The notes: generated from the letters alone by a model not told the origin. Counted from the first letter of the stretch, positions 49,297 to 57,720 are shown. The stretch: 64,000 nucleotides of DNA from Chloracidobacterium sp. (GCA_016715795.1 JADJXP010000002.1:1240001-1304000); one strand, 5' to 3'. A program made the numbers and translations.

Positions 49297-50466
49297 ACCG
49301 CGCCGGGCGAGTTCACGCCTCACCATCTCAAGTTCCCTGCTCACCTGGCCTGCGGTTGCGGTGTTTTCCTCTGCTCGGCGGATCAAATATGGCACGGCGT
49401 CATGAACCGGGCCGTAGGGAACATATTTTGAGACGTTGTAGCCATGCTTAGCTAACACGTACGAAATGCCGTCGCCCATTCCATAAAGCTGCGAAAAGTG
49501 TATGTGCGGGTGATCCGGCGCGACGCCGGCGTCGTGCATTAGGCGTGCCAAATGCAGAGCACTTGTCTCGTTGTGGGTTGCGTTCACAAACGCCATGTCC
49601 TCGTAATGGCGCATGCAATAGTCGAGCGCGGCGTCAAAATCGGCATCGGTATCAGCTTTCGTCTCGTGGATCGGTGACGGATAGCCCATCTCGACCGCGC
49701 GTTCGCGTTCTTTTTCCATATATGCGCCGCGAACGAGTTTTACGGCATAAAAGTAGCCATCGGCCTTCGCCTGGCGTCTGGCATCCTTCAGATGCTGCAG
49801 GCGGTCGGTCCGATACATCTGTAGAGTGTTATAGATGAACGGCCGCTCGCGATTGTACCGTTCCATCATCTCTGTGACGATCCGATCGATGGCGTCCTGT
49901 ATCCACGAGTCCTCGGCGTCGATAAAGAGCGGCTGCTGCGCTTGGTATGCCGCATCGCAGATGTCGGCTATACGCTTAGTGATCCGCTCGCATTTTGCCT
50001 GGCCCTTGGCATCCAATTTTTTGCGTGCGCTCATTCGCTCAAGAGTTCCAAGCGGGGCGATGCCGGTGACCTTAAAGACCGAGAACGGGATGTTCCCGTC
50101 ATTTTTAGCACGCTCGATAGTCCGGATTATCTCGTCCCGCGTTCGGTCAAAATCTTCCTCGGTAGCCTTTCCCTCAACGGAATAATCAAGGATCGTACCG
50201 ATACGAGCGTCGCCCAACTTCTTGATAACAAGATCACATTCCGCGATCGTTTCGCCGCCGCAGAATTGCTCGAAGATCGTCGATTTGATCATGCCTTCGA
50301 CCGGCAGCCCGATCGACAGAGCGAATTTCGCGGCCTTGGTGCCGATCGAGTTGAGGGTTGGCGAGTTGAGGACCTTGAGCAGCCGGTGCTTCTCTTTTAG
50401 CTGTGAATCGGTCTTATCGGCAAACGCCGTCGCGGTGTCCTGGAAGTCCAGAGAGAATTCACTCAT
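49288..50466 (-). CDS. Proline dehydrogenase (monofunctional)
   Basis: 392 residues from the ATG at 50466; the open frame continues upstream only because the palindromic repeat is open, and that part is not protein-like. The flavin-binding TIM barrel shows LDYSVEGKATEEDFD, FIDAEDSWIQDAIDR, GYFYAVKLVRGAYMEKER, YPSPIHETKADTDADFD, and the substrate-binding YVPYGPVHDAVPYLIRRAEE (R-R-A-E-E-N). It resembles the eukaryotic/Bacteroidetes-type enzyme. It oxidises proline to pyrroline-5-carboxylate, passing electrons to the quinone pool. The partner dehydrogenase is not in the window. Confidence 0.9.
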   Translation of the reverse strand: MSEFSLDFQDTATAFADKTDSQLKEKHRLLKVLNSPTLNSIGTKAAKFALSIGLPVEGMIKSTIFEQFCGGETIAECDLVIKKLGDARIGTILDYSVEGKATEEDFDRTRDEIIRTIERAKNDGNIPFSVFKVTGIAPLGTLERMSARKKLDAKGQAKCERITKRIADICDAAYQAQQPLFIDAEDSWIQDAIDRIVTEMMERYNRERPFIYNTLQMYRTDRLQHLKDARRQAKADGYFYAVKLVRGAYMEKERERAVEMGYPSPIHETKADTDADFDAALDYCMRHYEDMAFVNATHNETSALHLARLMHDAGVAPDHPHIHFSQLYGMGDGISYVLAKHGYNVSKYVPYGPVHDAVPYLIRRAEENTATAGQVSRELEMVRRELARRGLA

Positions 50467-50503
50467 AAAGGCGGGATGATAGCATACCGATCCCAAAAGT
50501 GTA

Positions 50504-50662
50504 GCGGCTTGCCGCTCTATTTGCGGAGCAGCTTGCTGCTCCGGGACCTGGTAAGGTTTTCTGCGGCTTGCCGCCGCCGAAACGCCAGGCGGCGGCAAGC
50601 CGCAAATCGTAATTCTCGTTGTCGGAGCAGCGAGCTGCTCCGCAAATAGGGCGGCGAGCCGC
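50504..50662. repeat. Composite palindromic (BIME-like) repeat element, copy 1
   Basis: Outer arms 50504-50532 and 50634-50662 pair at 27 of 29 positions and carry CTATTTGCGGA. Inside lies a perfect 16-bp stem (GCGGCTTGCCGCCGCC at 50563-50578 with 50588-50603), flanked by smaller hairpins GGAGCAG-CTTG-CTGCTCC and GGAGCAGC-GA-GCTGCTCC. It occupies the centre of the 314-base gap between the proline dehydrogenase and proS; the rest of the gap (50663-50780) shows no gene. Confidence 0.85.
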
Positions 50663-50780
50663 AAGCAGCAAACGAATCTTGAACATCTTGCTTAGGCCGT
50701 AATTGTTAGTTTCTTACCCAATGCCTTATCATCATCTCTTCGCCTCAGTGTCCACTGTGCCTCTGTGGTGAATCATTTTT

Positions 50781-52250
50781 ATGAGCAAAGGACTTCCGAA
50801 AAGAGCCGAGAATTATTCCGAATGGTATAACGAGATCGTCAAGCGGGCCGATCTGGCTGAGAACAGTGCCGTGCGCGGGTGTATGGTGATCAAACCATAC
50901 GGTTACGCGATCTGGGAAAAGATGCAGCGGGCGTTGGACGATATGTTCAAAGAGACGGGCCACGTGAACGCCTATTTCCCGCTCTTTGTGCCGAAGTCCT
51001 TTCTGGAAAAAGAAGAGGAGCACGCTGAGGGTTTTGCCAAAGAGTGCGCGGTCGTCACGCATTATCGCCTCAAAGCCGACCCGAAAGGCGGTTTGATGGT
51101 CGATCCTAATGCCAAGCTCGAGGAAGAGCTTGTCATCCGCCCGACGTCCGAGGCCGTGATCTGGAACGCCTACAAAGGCTGGATACAGTCGTGGCGTGAC
51201 CTGCCTATTCTCGTTAATCAGTGGGCGAATGTCGTCCGTTGGGAGATGCGCACGCGTATTTTCCTGCGCACCGCCGAGTTTCTCTGGCAAGAGGGCCATA
51301 CGGCGCACGCGACCGAGCAGGAGGCCGTCGAGGAGACCGAACGAATGCTCGGCGTTTACGCGAACTTTGCCGAGAATTGGATGGCCGTGCCCGTTGTTCA
51401 GGGCGTAAAGACGCCTAACGAACGCTTTGCGGGCGCGGAAGAGACCTATTGCATCGAGGGGCTGATGCAGGACGGGAAGGCGCTGCAGTGCGGGACGTCG
51501 CATTTCCTCGGGCAGAATTTTGCTCGCGGTTTTGAAGTGCAGTTCGTCAATAAAGAGAACCAGCTCGAGTATCCGTGGGCGACGAGTTGGGGCGTTTCGA
51601 CGCGGCTGATGGGCGCGTTGATAATGGCTCACTCGGATGATCAGGGCCTTGTCCTGCCGCCGAGGCTCGCGCCCATTCAGGTCGTCGTCATCCCGATCTA
51701 CAAGACGCCCGAGGACCTCGCCGCCATCACGGAAAAGGTCGTTCCGATCGTTGCCGAGCTAAAGGCCGCCGGCATCTCCGTAAAGTACGACGACAGCGAC
51801 AATCAGCGTTCGGGCTGGAAGTTTGCCGAATACGAACTAAAAGGCGTTCCCGTCCGCCTCGGCATCGGCATGCGCGATCTCGAGGCCGGGACCGTCGAGG
51901 TCGCCCGCCGTGACACGCTGACAAAAGAATCGCAGCCGCTCGAGGGCATCGCGTCCCGCGTCGCGAGCCTGCTCGACGACATTCAGGCGAACATCTACAA
52001 CAAGGCCCGCGCATTTCGCGAGGAAAACACCTTCAACGTGGACACCTGGGACGAATTCAAAGACAGAATCGAGCGCGGCGGCTTCCTCATGGCCCACTGG
52101 GACGGCACCCCCGAGACCGAAGAGGCCATCAAAACCGAAACCAAAGCCACCATCCGCTGCGTCCCGCTAACGTCCATAATGGAATCCGGCAAATGCGTCT
52201 ATTCCGGCAAGGAATCGGCAAAGCGTGTGGTATTTGCGCGGGCTTACTAG
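50781..52250 (+). CDS. proS: Prolyl-tRNA synthetase, archaeal/eukaryotic-type (type 3)
   Basis: 489 residues. The class II core shows GCMVIKPYGYAIWEKMQ, TSEAVIWNAYKGWI, motif 2 RWEMRTRIFLRTAEFLWQEG and CGTSHFLGQNFARGFEV. The anticodon-binding domain (QVVVIPIYKTPEDL) and the extra C-terminal zinc-binding-like domain (ending KRVVFARAY) are those of the short ProRS form without an editing insertion. It charges tRNA-Pro. It is divergent from proline dehydrogenase across the repeat-filled gap, and convergent with csaA. Confidence 0.95.
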   Translation: MSKGLPKRAENYSEWYNEIVKRADLAENSAVRGCMVIKPYGYAIWEKMQRALDDMFKETGHVNAYFPLFVPKSFLEKEEEHAEGFAKECAVVTHYRLKADPKGGLMVDPNAKLEEELVIRPTSEAVIWNAYKGWIQSWRDLPILVNQWANVVRWEMRTRIFLRTAEFLWQEGHTAHATEQEAVEETERMLGVYANFAENWMAVPVVQGVKTPNERFAGAEETYCIEGLMQDGKALQCGTSHFLGQNFARGFEVQFVNKENQLEYPWATSWGVSTRLMGALIMAHSDDQGLVLPPRLAPIQVVVIPIYKTPEDLAAITEKVVPIVAELKAAGISVKYDDSDNQRSGWKFAEYELKGVPVRLGIGMRDLEAGTVEVARRDTLTKESQPLEGIASRVASLLDDIQANIYNKARAFREENTFNVDTWDEFKDRIERGGFLMAHWDGTPETEEAIKTETKATIRCVPLTSIMESGKCVYSGKESAKRVVFARAY

Positions 52251-52326
52251 GTGTTCCGTGTCGGTGGCACCATTCTTCGCCGGCCAGGCCAACGCGTCAC
52301 AACATCTCGCGTTTTGCGTCCATAGG

Positions 52327-52683
52327 TCAGAAGAGTTTGCTGCCGAGCTTTACTTCGATCAACGGCGTGACCGGCGTCGCGTCGCCGCTGTCTGCCTTTG
52401 GCACCTGCACGCCGAGCGTCAGGAATTCCGAAACGATCCCGCCAACCTCACGCGGCTCGAAATTGAGCACGCCGAATACTTGTTTGCCTGTCAGTTCCTC
52501 GGCGGCGTGATGCGTAAACCGCGCGACCGACGTTCTAATGCCGTATTTGCCGAAGTCAACGGTCAGTTTGTACGACGGCTTGACCGCATTCTCCGCCCTC
52601 TCGACCGCAATGATACGGCCGAGGCGGATGTCGGCGGCGGCGAAGGTTTCGAACGGAATTATAGGTTTGGTTTCCGCTGGCAT
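52327..52683 (-). CDS. csaA: tRNA-binding domain protein CsaA
   Basis: 118 residues forming one OB fold of the EMAP-II/Arc1p tRNA-binding type: FAAADIRLGRIIAVERAE, then YKLTVDFGKYGIRTSVARF, GKQVFGVLNFEPREVGGI and FLTLGVQVPKADSG. Length and sequence match CsaA, a dimeric protein described as an export-related chaperone that also binds tRNA. It lies beside proS, convergent. No signal peptide is present. Confidence 0.92.
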   Translation of the reverse strand: MPAETKPIIPFETFAAADIRLGRIIAVERAENAVKPSYKLTVDFGKYGIRTSVARFTHHAAEELTGKQVFGVLNFEPREVGGIVSEFLTLGVQVPKADSGDATPVTPLIEVKLGSKLF

Positions 52684-52703
52684 TGAAGAATGATAAACCT
52701 CCT

Positions 52704-52860
52704 CGGGCTTGCCCGTCTATTTGCGGAAAGGCTTGCCTTTCCGGAAAGCTACTATTGATATGCGGCTTGCCGCCGCCGTACCTTTAGCGGCGGCAAGCCG
52801 CAAAGATATTGAGGACGACACGGAAAAGTAAACTTTTCAGCAAATAGAGCGGCAAGCCGC
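52704..52860. repeat. Composite palindromic (BIME-like) repeat element, copy 2
   Basis: The centre is a perfect 15-bp stem, GCGGCTTGCCGCCGC (52762-52776) with 52787-52801, nearly identical to the core of the element at 50504-50662. Outer parts repeat the same words (CTATTTGCGGA on the left, GCAAATAGAGCGG on the right), and side hairpins such as GAAAAG-TAAA-CTTTTC lie between. It fills most of the 246-base divergent gap between csaA and the sigma gene. Confidence 0.8.
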
Positions 52861-52929
52861 GAGTAAAGAAACCAGACTAGAGATCAGCAAATAAGACTTT
52901 TTCGCAGTTCGGAGCGTCTAACTAACTGA

Positions 52930-53559
52930 ATGCGTAAAGGTTCGCATTCGGTGCTGTTTGAGCTATTATCACGACGGGAAATGTTTGTTGACCTGACGGA
53001 TGAACAGCTCGTCACGCTCTCGGTGAGCGAGAAGCCGGAGGCGTTTGGCGAATTAATGAGGCGGTGGGAGCGAAAGATCTTCGCTCTCTGCTTCGGTATG
53101 CTCGGCCGTGAGGACGACGCCCGCGATGCTGCACAGGAGGCCTTTATTGCGGCCTATAAAAACCTTAAAAACTTTCGCGGCGAGGCCCGCGTGTCGTCGT
53201 GGCTCCACCGAATCGCGGTCAACCAATGCCTGACGATCAAACGCCGGCAAAAGACGCGGGCCGAGGACTTTTTCGACGACGAGGACGGTGCCGAGGAAAG
53301 AGTATTTGTCGCGGCCTCGCGATATTCGCCTGCGAACGAGGCGGAGCAGGGCGAACGGCTCCGCGTGGTGCGACAGGCCGTGACGGCATTGCCGAGCGAG
53401 CTTCGACAGGTGATAGTGATGAAGGAATTTGAGGAAATGACGTTTCAGGAGATTTCCGACACGCTCGAATTGCCGCTGAGCACGGTCAAAAGTCGGCTCT
53501 ATACTGCCCTGAAACAGCTAAAGATGAGATTAGAGCGAACGCCCGTGGAGGTCGTTTGA
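52930..53559 (+). CDS. ECF sigma factor, RpoE-like
   Basis: 209 residues (192 if the ATG at 52981 is used; neither has an ideal Shine-Dalgarno sequence). Region 2 contains the normal acidic cluster and clamp motif, REDDARDAAQEAFIAAYKNL, followed by FRGEARVSSWLHRIAVNQCL. Region 4 has MTFQEISDTLELPLSTVKSR. It is the first gene of an operon with an anti-sigma factor and a Spy-like periplasmic protein, which suggests an envelope-stress regulon. The acidic cluster contrasts with the QPTA of the other sigma factor at 6023-6577. Confidence 0.93.
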   Translation: MRKGSHSVLFELLSRREMFVDLTDEQLVTLSVSEKPEAFGELMRRWERKIFALCFGMLGREDDARDAAQEAFIAAYKNLKNFRGEARVSSWLHRIAVNQCLTIKRRQKTRAEDFFDDEDGAEERVFVAASRYSPANEAEQGERLRVVRQAVTALPSELRQVIVMKEFEEMTFQEISDTLELPLSTVKSRLYTALKQLKMRLERTPVEVV

Positions 53560-53561
53560 CG

Positions 53562-54239
53562 ATGAGAAAGAAGATACACAATTCATTGTGTCAGCACGCC
53601 GAGAGCATCGTGCCATACCTGTATCAGGAGATGGCGGAGAACAACGCGATCGTGTTCGAGACGCATCTGGCTGAATGTTCGTCATGCACTGATGAATTCG
53701 CGGCTGTTGCGGACGCCCGATTTTCCGTTTATGAATGGCACAAGGAGGAATTCGTTCCGTTGGCGACGCCACACTTTGTTGTCCCGAGTGGTGCACCCGA
53801 GAGGGTCGGTGTCCTTGGTCAGCTTGCCGCCATCTTCACACGCCCTTCCTTCGCTTTTGGGGGTGCAACGGCGGTGCTGCTGTTGCTGGCGTTGTTTGCG
53901 GTCAGCTTTTTCCGTTCAGCCGAAGAGCAGATTGCATCGAATGCTGTTGTCCCCGCGATAGGCACGACACCGGCGCAAGCAGTGACCACGGCGTCTCTTC
54001 CGCAAGTTGATATTGACGACGATACCGAGGCTCGGCCAAGTCGCGGCCAACCGCTCCGGCCAATCAGGACATCTGTCACGAGAACAGCGACGGCAAGCAA
54101 GCCGTCGGCCCCGGTCCGGGCTATAAGAGCAGATGAGCAGTTGAGACAGGCCCGCAGGGCTCCGGTTCTCAGTAACGACGTCGAGCTTGAAGACGAATCT
54201 CTGCGATTAGCTGACCTGTTTGAGGAGGTAGGCGGATAG
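53562..54239 (+). CDS. Putative anti-sigma factor with zinc-binding N-terminus and one membrane helix
   Basis: 225 residues from the ATG at 53562, with GGAGG ten bases upstream. The N-terminal segment HLAECSSCTDEFAAV, with an earlier CQH, gives the His-x3-Cys-x2-Cys pattern of zinc anti-sigma (ZAS) domains. A transmembrane helix follows (GGATAVLLLLALFAVSFF), then a Thr/Arg/Pro-rich extracytoplasmic part. It would hold the upstream ECF factor inactive at the membrane. The gene lies two bases after the sigma stop, so translation is coupled. Confidence 0.8.
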   Translation: MRKKIHNSLCQHAESIVPYLYQEMAENNAIVFETHLAECSSCTDEFAAVADARFSVYEWHKEEFVPLATPHFVVPSGAPERVGVLGQLAAIFTRPSFAFGGATAVLLLLALFAVSFFRSAEEQIASNAVVPAIGTTPAQAVTTASLPQVDIDDDTEARPSRGQPLRPIRTSVTRTATASKPSAPVRAIRADEQLRQARRAPVLSNDVELEDESLRLADLFEEVGG

Positions 54240-54243
54240 AGAT

Positions 54244-54801
54244 ATGCAATGTAGCTTGTGCTTTAGGTATTTCCTTTTCGCGTTGATCCTCGCTATCAGT
54301 TCGCTCTGTGTGTCTGCTCAGGAGACGCCCGACGATGGCCGGCATAGGGAGCACCCGATTTCCGAAAGGCCACAGGACCCTCGGTTTAATTTGCTTAAGC
54401 AACTGGGCCTCTCGCGCGAGCAGATACAGCGGGTTCGGCGCATGAATGCAGCCAGGAGGCCCTTGATCCGCGCGGCACAGATGCGTTTTCGCGAGGCAAA
54501 TCGCCTCCTCGATACGGCGATCTATGCAGACGAGGTCAACGAAGAAGACGTGAGGACAAGGCTCCGGGACGTGCAGCTTGCGCAGGCCGATCTCATCCGG
54601 CTCCGGTCGATGGATGAACTCGCAGTTAGGCGTCTGTTGACGGCGGAACAGCTTGTCAGGTTCCGCGAGCTGCGGTCGCGATTTGACCGAGTGCGCGAGC
54701 AGGCTGGCGACGGGTCGGAACGAACTTCCCCGGACAGTGAGGCTCCGCACCCTGACGTTAGAGACCCTGCCTTGCCCGTCGTGCATAAGCCCAAACCTTA
54801 G
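54244..54801 (+). CDS. Periplasmic Spy/CpxP/ZraP-like protein
   Basis: 185 residues. A signal peptide (FLFALILAISSLCVSAQ) precedes a helical, Arg-rich body with LKQLGLSREQIQRVRRMNAA, RPLIRAAQMRFREANRLLD and LTAEQLVRFRELRSRFDR. The last is the LTxxQ motif of periplasmic metal-sensing or chaperone proteins. The last 30 residues are Pro/Ser-rich and probably disordered. It begins four bases after the anti-sigma gene, and a strong terminator follows. It is probably the output or sensor partner of the sigma/anti-sigma pair. Confidence 0.75.
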   Translation: MQCSLCFRYFLFALILAISSLCVSAQETPDDGRHREHPISERPQDPRFNLLKQLGLSREQIQRVRRMNAARRPLIRAAQMRFREANRLLDTAIYADEVNEEDVRTRLRDVQLAQADLIRLRSMDELAVRRLLTAEQLVRFRELRSRFDRVREQAGDGSERTSPDSEAPHPDVRDPALPVVHKPKP

Positions 54802-54821
54802 GAATCGCAACATTTACTGAT

Positions 54822-54850
54822 GGCCGCCCCCGGGGGCGGCCTTTTTGTTT
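54822..54850 (+). terminator. Rho-independent terminator of the sigma/anti-sigma/Spy operon
   Basis: GGCCGCCCCC (54822-54831) and GGGGGCGGCC (54832-54841) form a very stable G/C stem, immediately followed by TTTTTGTTT. It lies 20 bases after the Spy-like gene. Confidence 0.92.
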
Positions 54851-54900
54851 CCGAGACCTAAGGCTATAATCTCACCAACGTCCAGAGTTCGGTCTCACAA

Positions 54901-55671
54901 ATGAATTTCTTCTCGCGGTTCCTCTTCGAGTTACAACAGGTCTGTGACCTGATGTGGCGCATGCTGAAGGGTATCAGGAGCGGGCCCCGCTATCTTGACG
55001 AACTCGTCATCCAGATGAACAAGATCGGAGTCGGTTCGCTCGGCATAGTCCTGTTGACCGGCTTCTTTACCGGCGGCGTCCTGATACTACAAATGTACCC
55101 AACGCTCGAGTATTACGGGGCGCAAAGCAATACCGGCCAAGGGATCGCGACATCGCTGATACGCGAACTCGGGCCAGTCCTTACAGCGCTGATCGTGGCC
55201 GGACGGGTCGGGTCGGCGATCTCTGCGGAACTGGGTGCGATGGTAGTTTCTCAGCAGATCGACGCCATGCGCGCGCTTGGAACCTCGCCAATCCGTCGGC
55301 TTGTGACACCGCGCGTGGCCGCACTCGTGGTCACGCTGCCGCTCTTGACCATCTCAGCGGACGTATTCGGGATGGTCGGCGGAGGCGTCGTTGCGAAACA
55401 ACTTCACGGCCTCGACATCAACCTTTACATATCGTCGGTCCGGACGGGAACCCAGATGGACGATCTCATCGCGGGCATGGTAAAGCCAATATGTTTTGGC
55501 CTGATCATTGGCGTGATCTCCTGTCATAAAGGCCTCACAACGAAAGGCGGCACGGTCGGTGTCGGAGAATCGACTACCCAGGCTGTTGTCGCATCCTCGA
55601 TCAATGTGATAATCGCGGACTTCTTTCTCTCTAAGCTGCTTCAGGCGAGCCTGAGCGGAACGGTATTCTAG
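54901..55671 (+). CDS. mlaE: Phospholipid ABC transporter permease (MlaE)
   Basis: 256 residues with five or so membrane helices. The MlaE family signature is clear: YYGAQSNTGQGIATSLIRELGPVLTALIVAGRVGSA-type region and ELGAMVVSQQIDAMRALGTS, followed by PRVAALVVTLPLLTISADVFGMVGG. MlaE with MlaF and MlaD moves phospholipids between the membranes to maintain outer-membrane asymmetry. It is the first gene of mlaE-mlaF-mlaD; no MlaA, B or C gene is adjacent. Confidence 0.93.
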   Translation: MNFFSRFLFELQQVCDLMWRMLKGIRSGPRYLDELVIQMNKIGVGSLGIVLLTGFFTGGVLILQMYPTLEYYGAQSNTGQGIATSLIRELGPVLTALIVAGRVGSAISAELGAMVVSQQIDAMRALGTSPIRRLVTPRVAALVVTLPLLTISADVFGMVGGGVVAKQLHGLDINLYISSVRTGTQMDDLIAGMVKPICFGLIIGVISCHKGLTTKGGTVGVGESTTQAVVASSINVIIADFFLSKLLQASLSGTVF

Positions 55672-55681
55672 CCCGGGATCT

Positions 55682-56503
55682 ATGGATACATCAGTCGACA
55701 TTAGGCCCGCTATCGAGTTTCGTAACGTCGATCTCGCGTTTGACGACCAGGTAATCCTTGACGATGTCTCCTTCTCCGTCCGGCGCGGCGAGACAAAAAT
55801 CGTCCTGGGCGGCTCCGGCACAGGCAAGTCGACCGTTATCAATCTCATTCTCGGGCTTATCAAGCCGGACGCTGGCAGCATAATTGTGGACGGTGTTGAT
55901 GTTTCTGCACTAGACGATATGGATCTCGTGGAGGTGCGCAAGAAGATCGGTATGGTCTTTCAAGAGGGTGCCCTTTTTGATTCCCTGTCCGTCTATGACA
56001 ACGTCGCCTATCGCCTGCATGAGGCCGGCGTCGATGAGGCAGAGGTGGCCGATGAGGTAGAACGCATGCTCCGCTTCGTAGACCTGGAGGACGCGATCGA
56101 TAAAATGCCGTCTGAATTGTCCGGCGGCATGCGACGGCGTGTCGGCATAGCAAGGGCGTTGATCGGTGATCCGAGCGTTATTCTGTTTGATGAACCTACC
56201 GCAGGACTCGATCCGCCGACGTCAAGGACGATCTGCGAACTTGCGATTAAGCTTCGTGATATAGAAGATGTATCATCGATATTTGTAACTCATGAGATGA
56301 GCAACCTTGAATATCTTACGGGAGAATATGCCGTCCTCACGGATCAAGGGAATGTTGGTTTTGAGGTCGAAGGTTCGACCTGGTGCCCGCTAAATACTGA
56401 GGTGATGATGCTCCGTGAGGGCCGTATCATTTTCAGCGGCCGCGAGGATGAGTTAAGGAACAGTCCGGACCCATATATCAGGAGATTTCTCCGTATCAAA
56501 TAG
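55682..56503 (+). CDS. mlaF: Phospholipid ABC transporter ATPase (MlaF)
   Basis: 273 residues. Walker A is GGSGTGKST, the Q-loop is in GMVFQEGALFDSLSVYDNVAY, the signature is LSGGMRRRVGIARAL, Walker B is VILFDEPTAGLDP, and the switch His lies in FVTHEMSN. The phrase LSGGMRRR and the KIGMVFQEGALFDSL segment are typical of the MlaF group. It starts ten bases after mlaE and precedes mlaD by six. Confidence 0.95.
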   Translation: MDTSVDIRPAIEFRNVDLAFDDQVILDDVSFSVRRGETKIVLGGSGTGKSTVINLILGLIKPDAGSIIVDGVDVSALDDMDLVEVRKKIGMVFQEGALFDSLSVYDNVAYRLHEAGVDEAEVADEVERMLRFVDLEDAIDKMPSELSGGMRRRVGIARALIGDPSVILFDEPTAGLDPPTSRTICELAIKLRDIEDVSSIFVTHEMSNLEYLTGEYAVLTDQGNVGFEVEGSTWCPLNTEVMMLREGRIIFSGREDELRNSPDPYIRRFLRIK

Positions 56504-56509
56504 CCCGTT

Positions 56510-57715
56510 ATGGCGAGCCGTCAGCAGAATCTAAGACTCAGTGAACTCAAGGTTGGCATCTTTATGCTGGCCGCCCTCCTATTGACCGGGTTTCTTATCT
56601 TGAACTCGAGTGGGAGTTTCAACCCGTTTGAGAGGAAGATGAACCTGAAGGCTCGCTTTGTCAGTGCCGACGGACTTCACGAGGGATCCGACGTCCAGCT
56701 CGCGGGCGTTTCGGTCGGCAAGGTCAGGGACGTTCGTTTCCTTCCGCCTGATACGGCCGGAGGCGAGCGAATTGAAGCCTCGTTCACGGTTGTGGAAACC
56801 TTCGATGGCAAGCCGATGAGCGAGCTGATCCGGTCAGACTCGACGGCGAACCTCGTGGCCACCTCCGTTCTGGGCAACGACAAGATGATCAATATCACTC
56901 CCGGCACCTCAAAGGGCACAGCAATCGAGCCCAACGGCCTGCTTCCTTCCAAGGCCGAAGTTTCGCTAAACCAACTCACCGCTACCGGGAGTGACCTTTT
57001 TGCGAAGATCAATAAACTTGCCGGGCCGGCCAATGAGATCCTTGATAAGGCAAATAACGGCGAGGGGACCCTTGGTCGTGTCGTAAATGACGAAACGCTG
57101 TATGAAAATCTCGACGGGGCCGTCGCCGAAACAAAACAGACCATGGCCCGGCTTCAAACTACAATAGACCGCATCAACCGAGGCGAGGGGACGGCTGGAA
57201 AGCTCGTCAACGATCCCGAACTCTACGACAGCCTCAATCGCACGATCCGTCAGCTTGAGTCGATATCCGGTGACATTGAGGCCGGCCGAGGTACGGCGGG
57301 CAAGTTTGTGAAGGACGAAGCTCTTTACGCCGACACGCGTGCCGCGATAGGGGAACTCCGGCGTTCGGCCGAGAAGATATCGTCGATAGCAGACGACGTA
57401 AAGTTAATTACCTCCGACATACGCGAGGGCCGCGGCACGGCGGGTAAGATATTTCGCGATGAGCAGTTTTATACTGATCTGAAAGAGGCCGTCAGCAAGC
57501 TTGGTTCCGCATCCACCAGGATCGATTCCCTGATCGCCAACGCTCAGGCCGGCAAAGGTACCATCGGGCGCCTAGTAACTGACGAAACGCTCTACAACAG
57601 TTTCAATCAGACAGCCAATAATGTGGCGACGTTTACAGGCGAAGGGACAAAACTGCTGGATGACTTCAGAAAGAACCCAAAGAAATACCTGCGGATCAAG
57701 CTCGGCCTTTTCTGA
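56510..57715 (+). CDS. mlaD: MCE-domain lipid-binding protein (MlaD)
   Basis: 401 residues. One N-terminal membrane anchor (KVGIFMLAALLLTGFLIL) is followed by the MCE domain (about 40-130; FVSADGLHEGSDVQLAGVSVG). The long C-terminal part contains five copies of a short motif G-x-GT-x-G-(K/R)-x-(V/F)-x-D-E-x-(L/F)-Y, beginning near residues 184, 225, 259, 307 and 348. These probably form a helical barrel extension across the periplasm, as in longer MCE proteins. It is the substrate-binding part of the Mla-type transporter. Confidence 0.92.
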   Translation: MASRQQNLRLSELKVGIFMLAALLLTGFLILNSSGSFNPFERKMNLKARFVSADGLHEGSDVQLAGVSVGKVRDVRFLPPDTAGGERIEASFTVVETFDGKPMSELIRSDSTANLVATSVLGNDKMINITPGTSKGTAIEPNGLLPSKAEVSLNQLTATGSDLFAKINKLAGPANEILDKANNGEGTLGRVVNDETLYENLDGAVAETKQTMARLQTTIDRINRGEGTAGKLVNDPELYDSLNRTIRQLESISGDIEAGRGTAGKFVKDEALYADTRAAIGELRRSAEKISSIADDVKLITSDIREGRGTAGKIFRDEQFYTDLKEAVSKLGSASTRIDSLIANAQAGKGTIGRLVTDETLYNSFNQTANNVATFTGEGTKLLDDFRKNPKKYLRIKLGLF

Positions 57716-57720
57716 TAAAA

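Noticed and set aside
50467..50664. N-terminal extension of proline dehydrogenase
   Set aside because: The extra codons are translated palindromic repeat; the family's N-terminus begins at 50466.
50740..50772. CACTGTGCCTCTGTGGTG as a half of another palindromic repeat
   Set aside because: No matching second arm lies nearby; it may be a dispersed repeat fragment but cannot be supported from this window.
50504..52860. CRISPR array at the repeat clusters
   Set aside because: The repeats are nested palindromes without regular spacing or unique spacers, and there are no cas genes.
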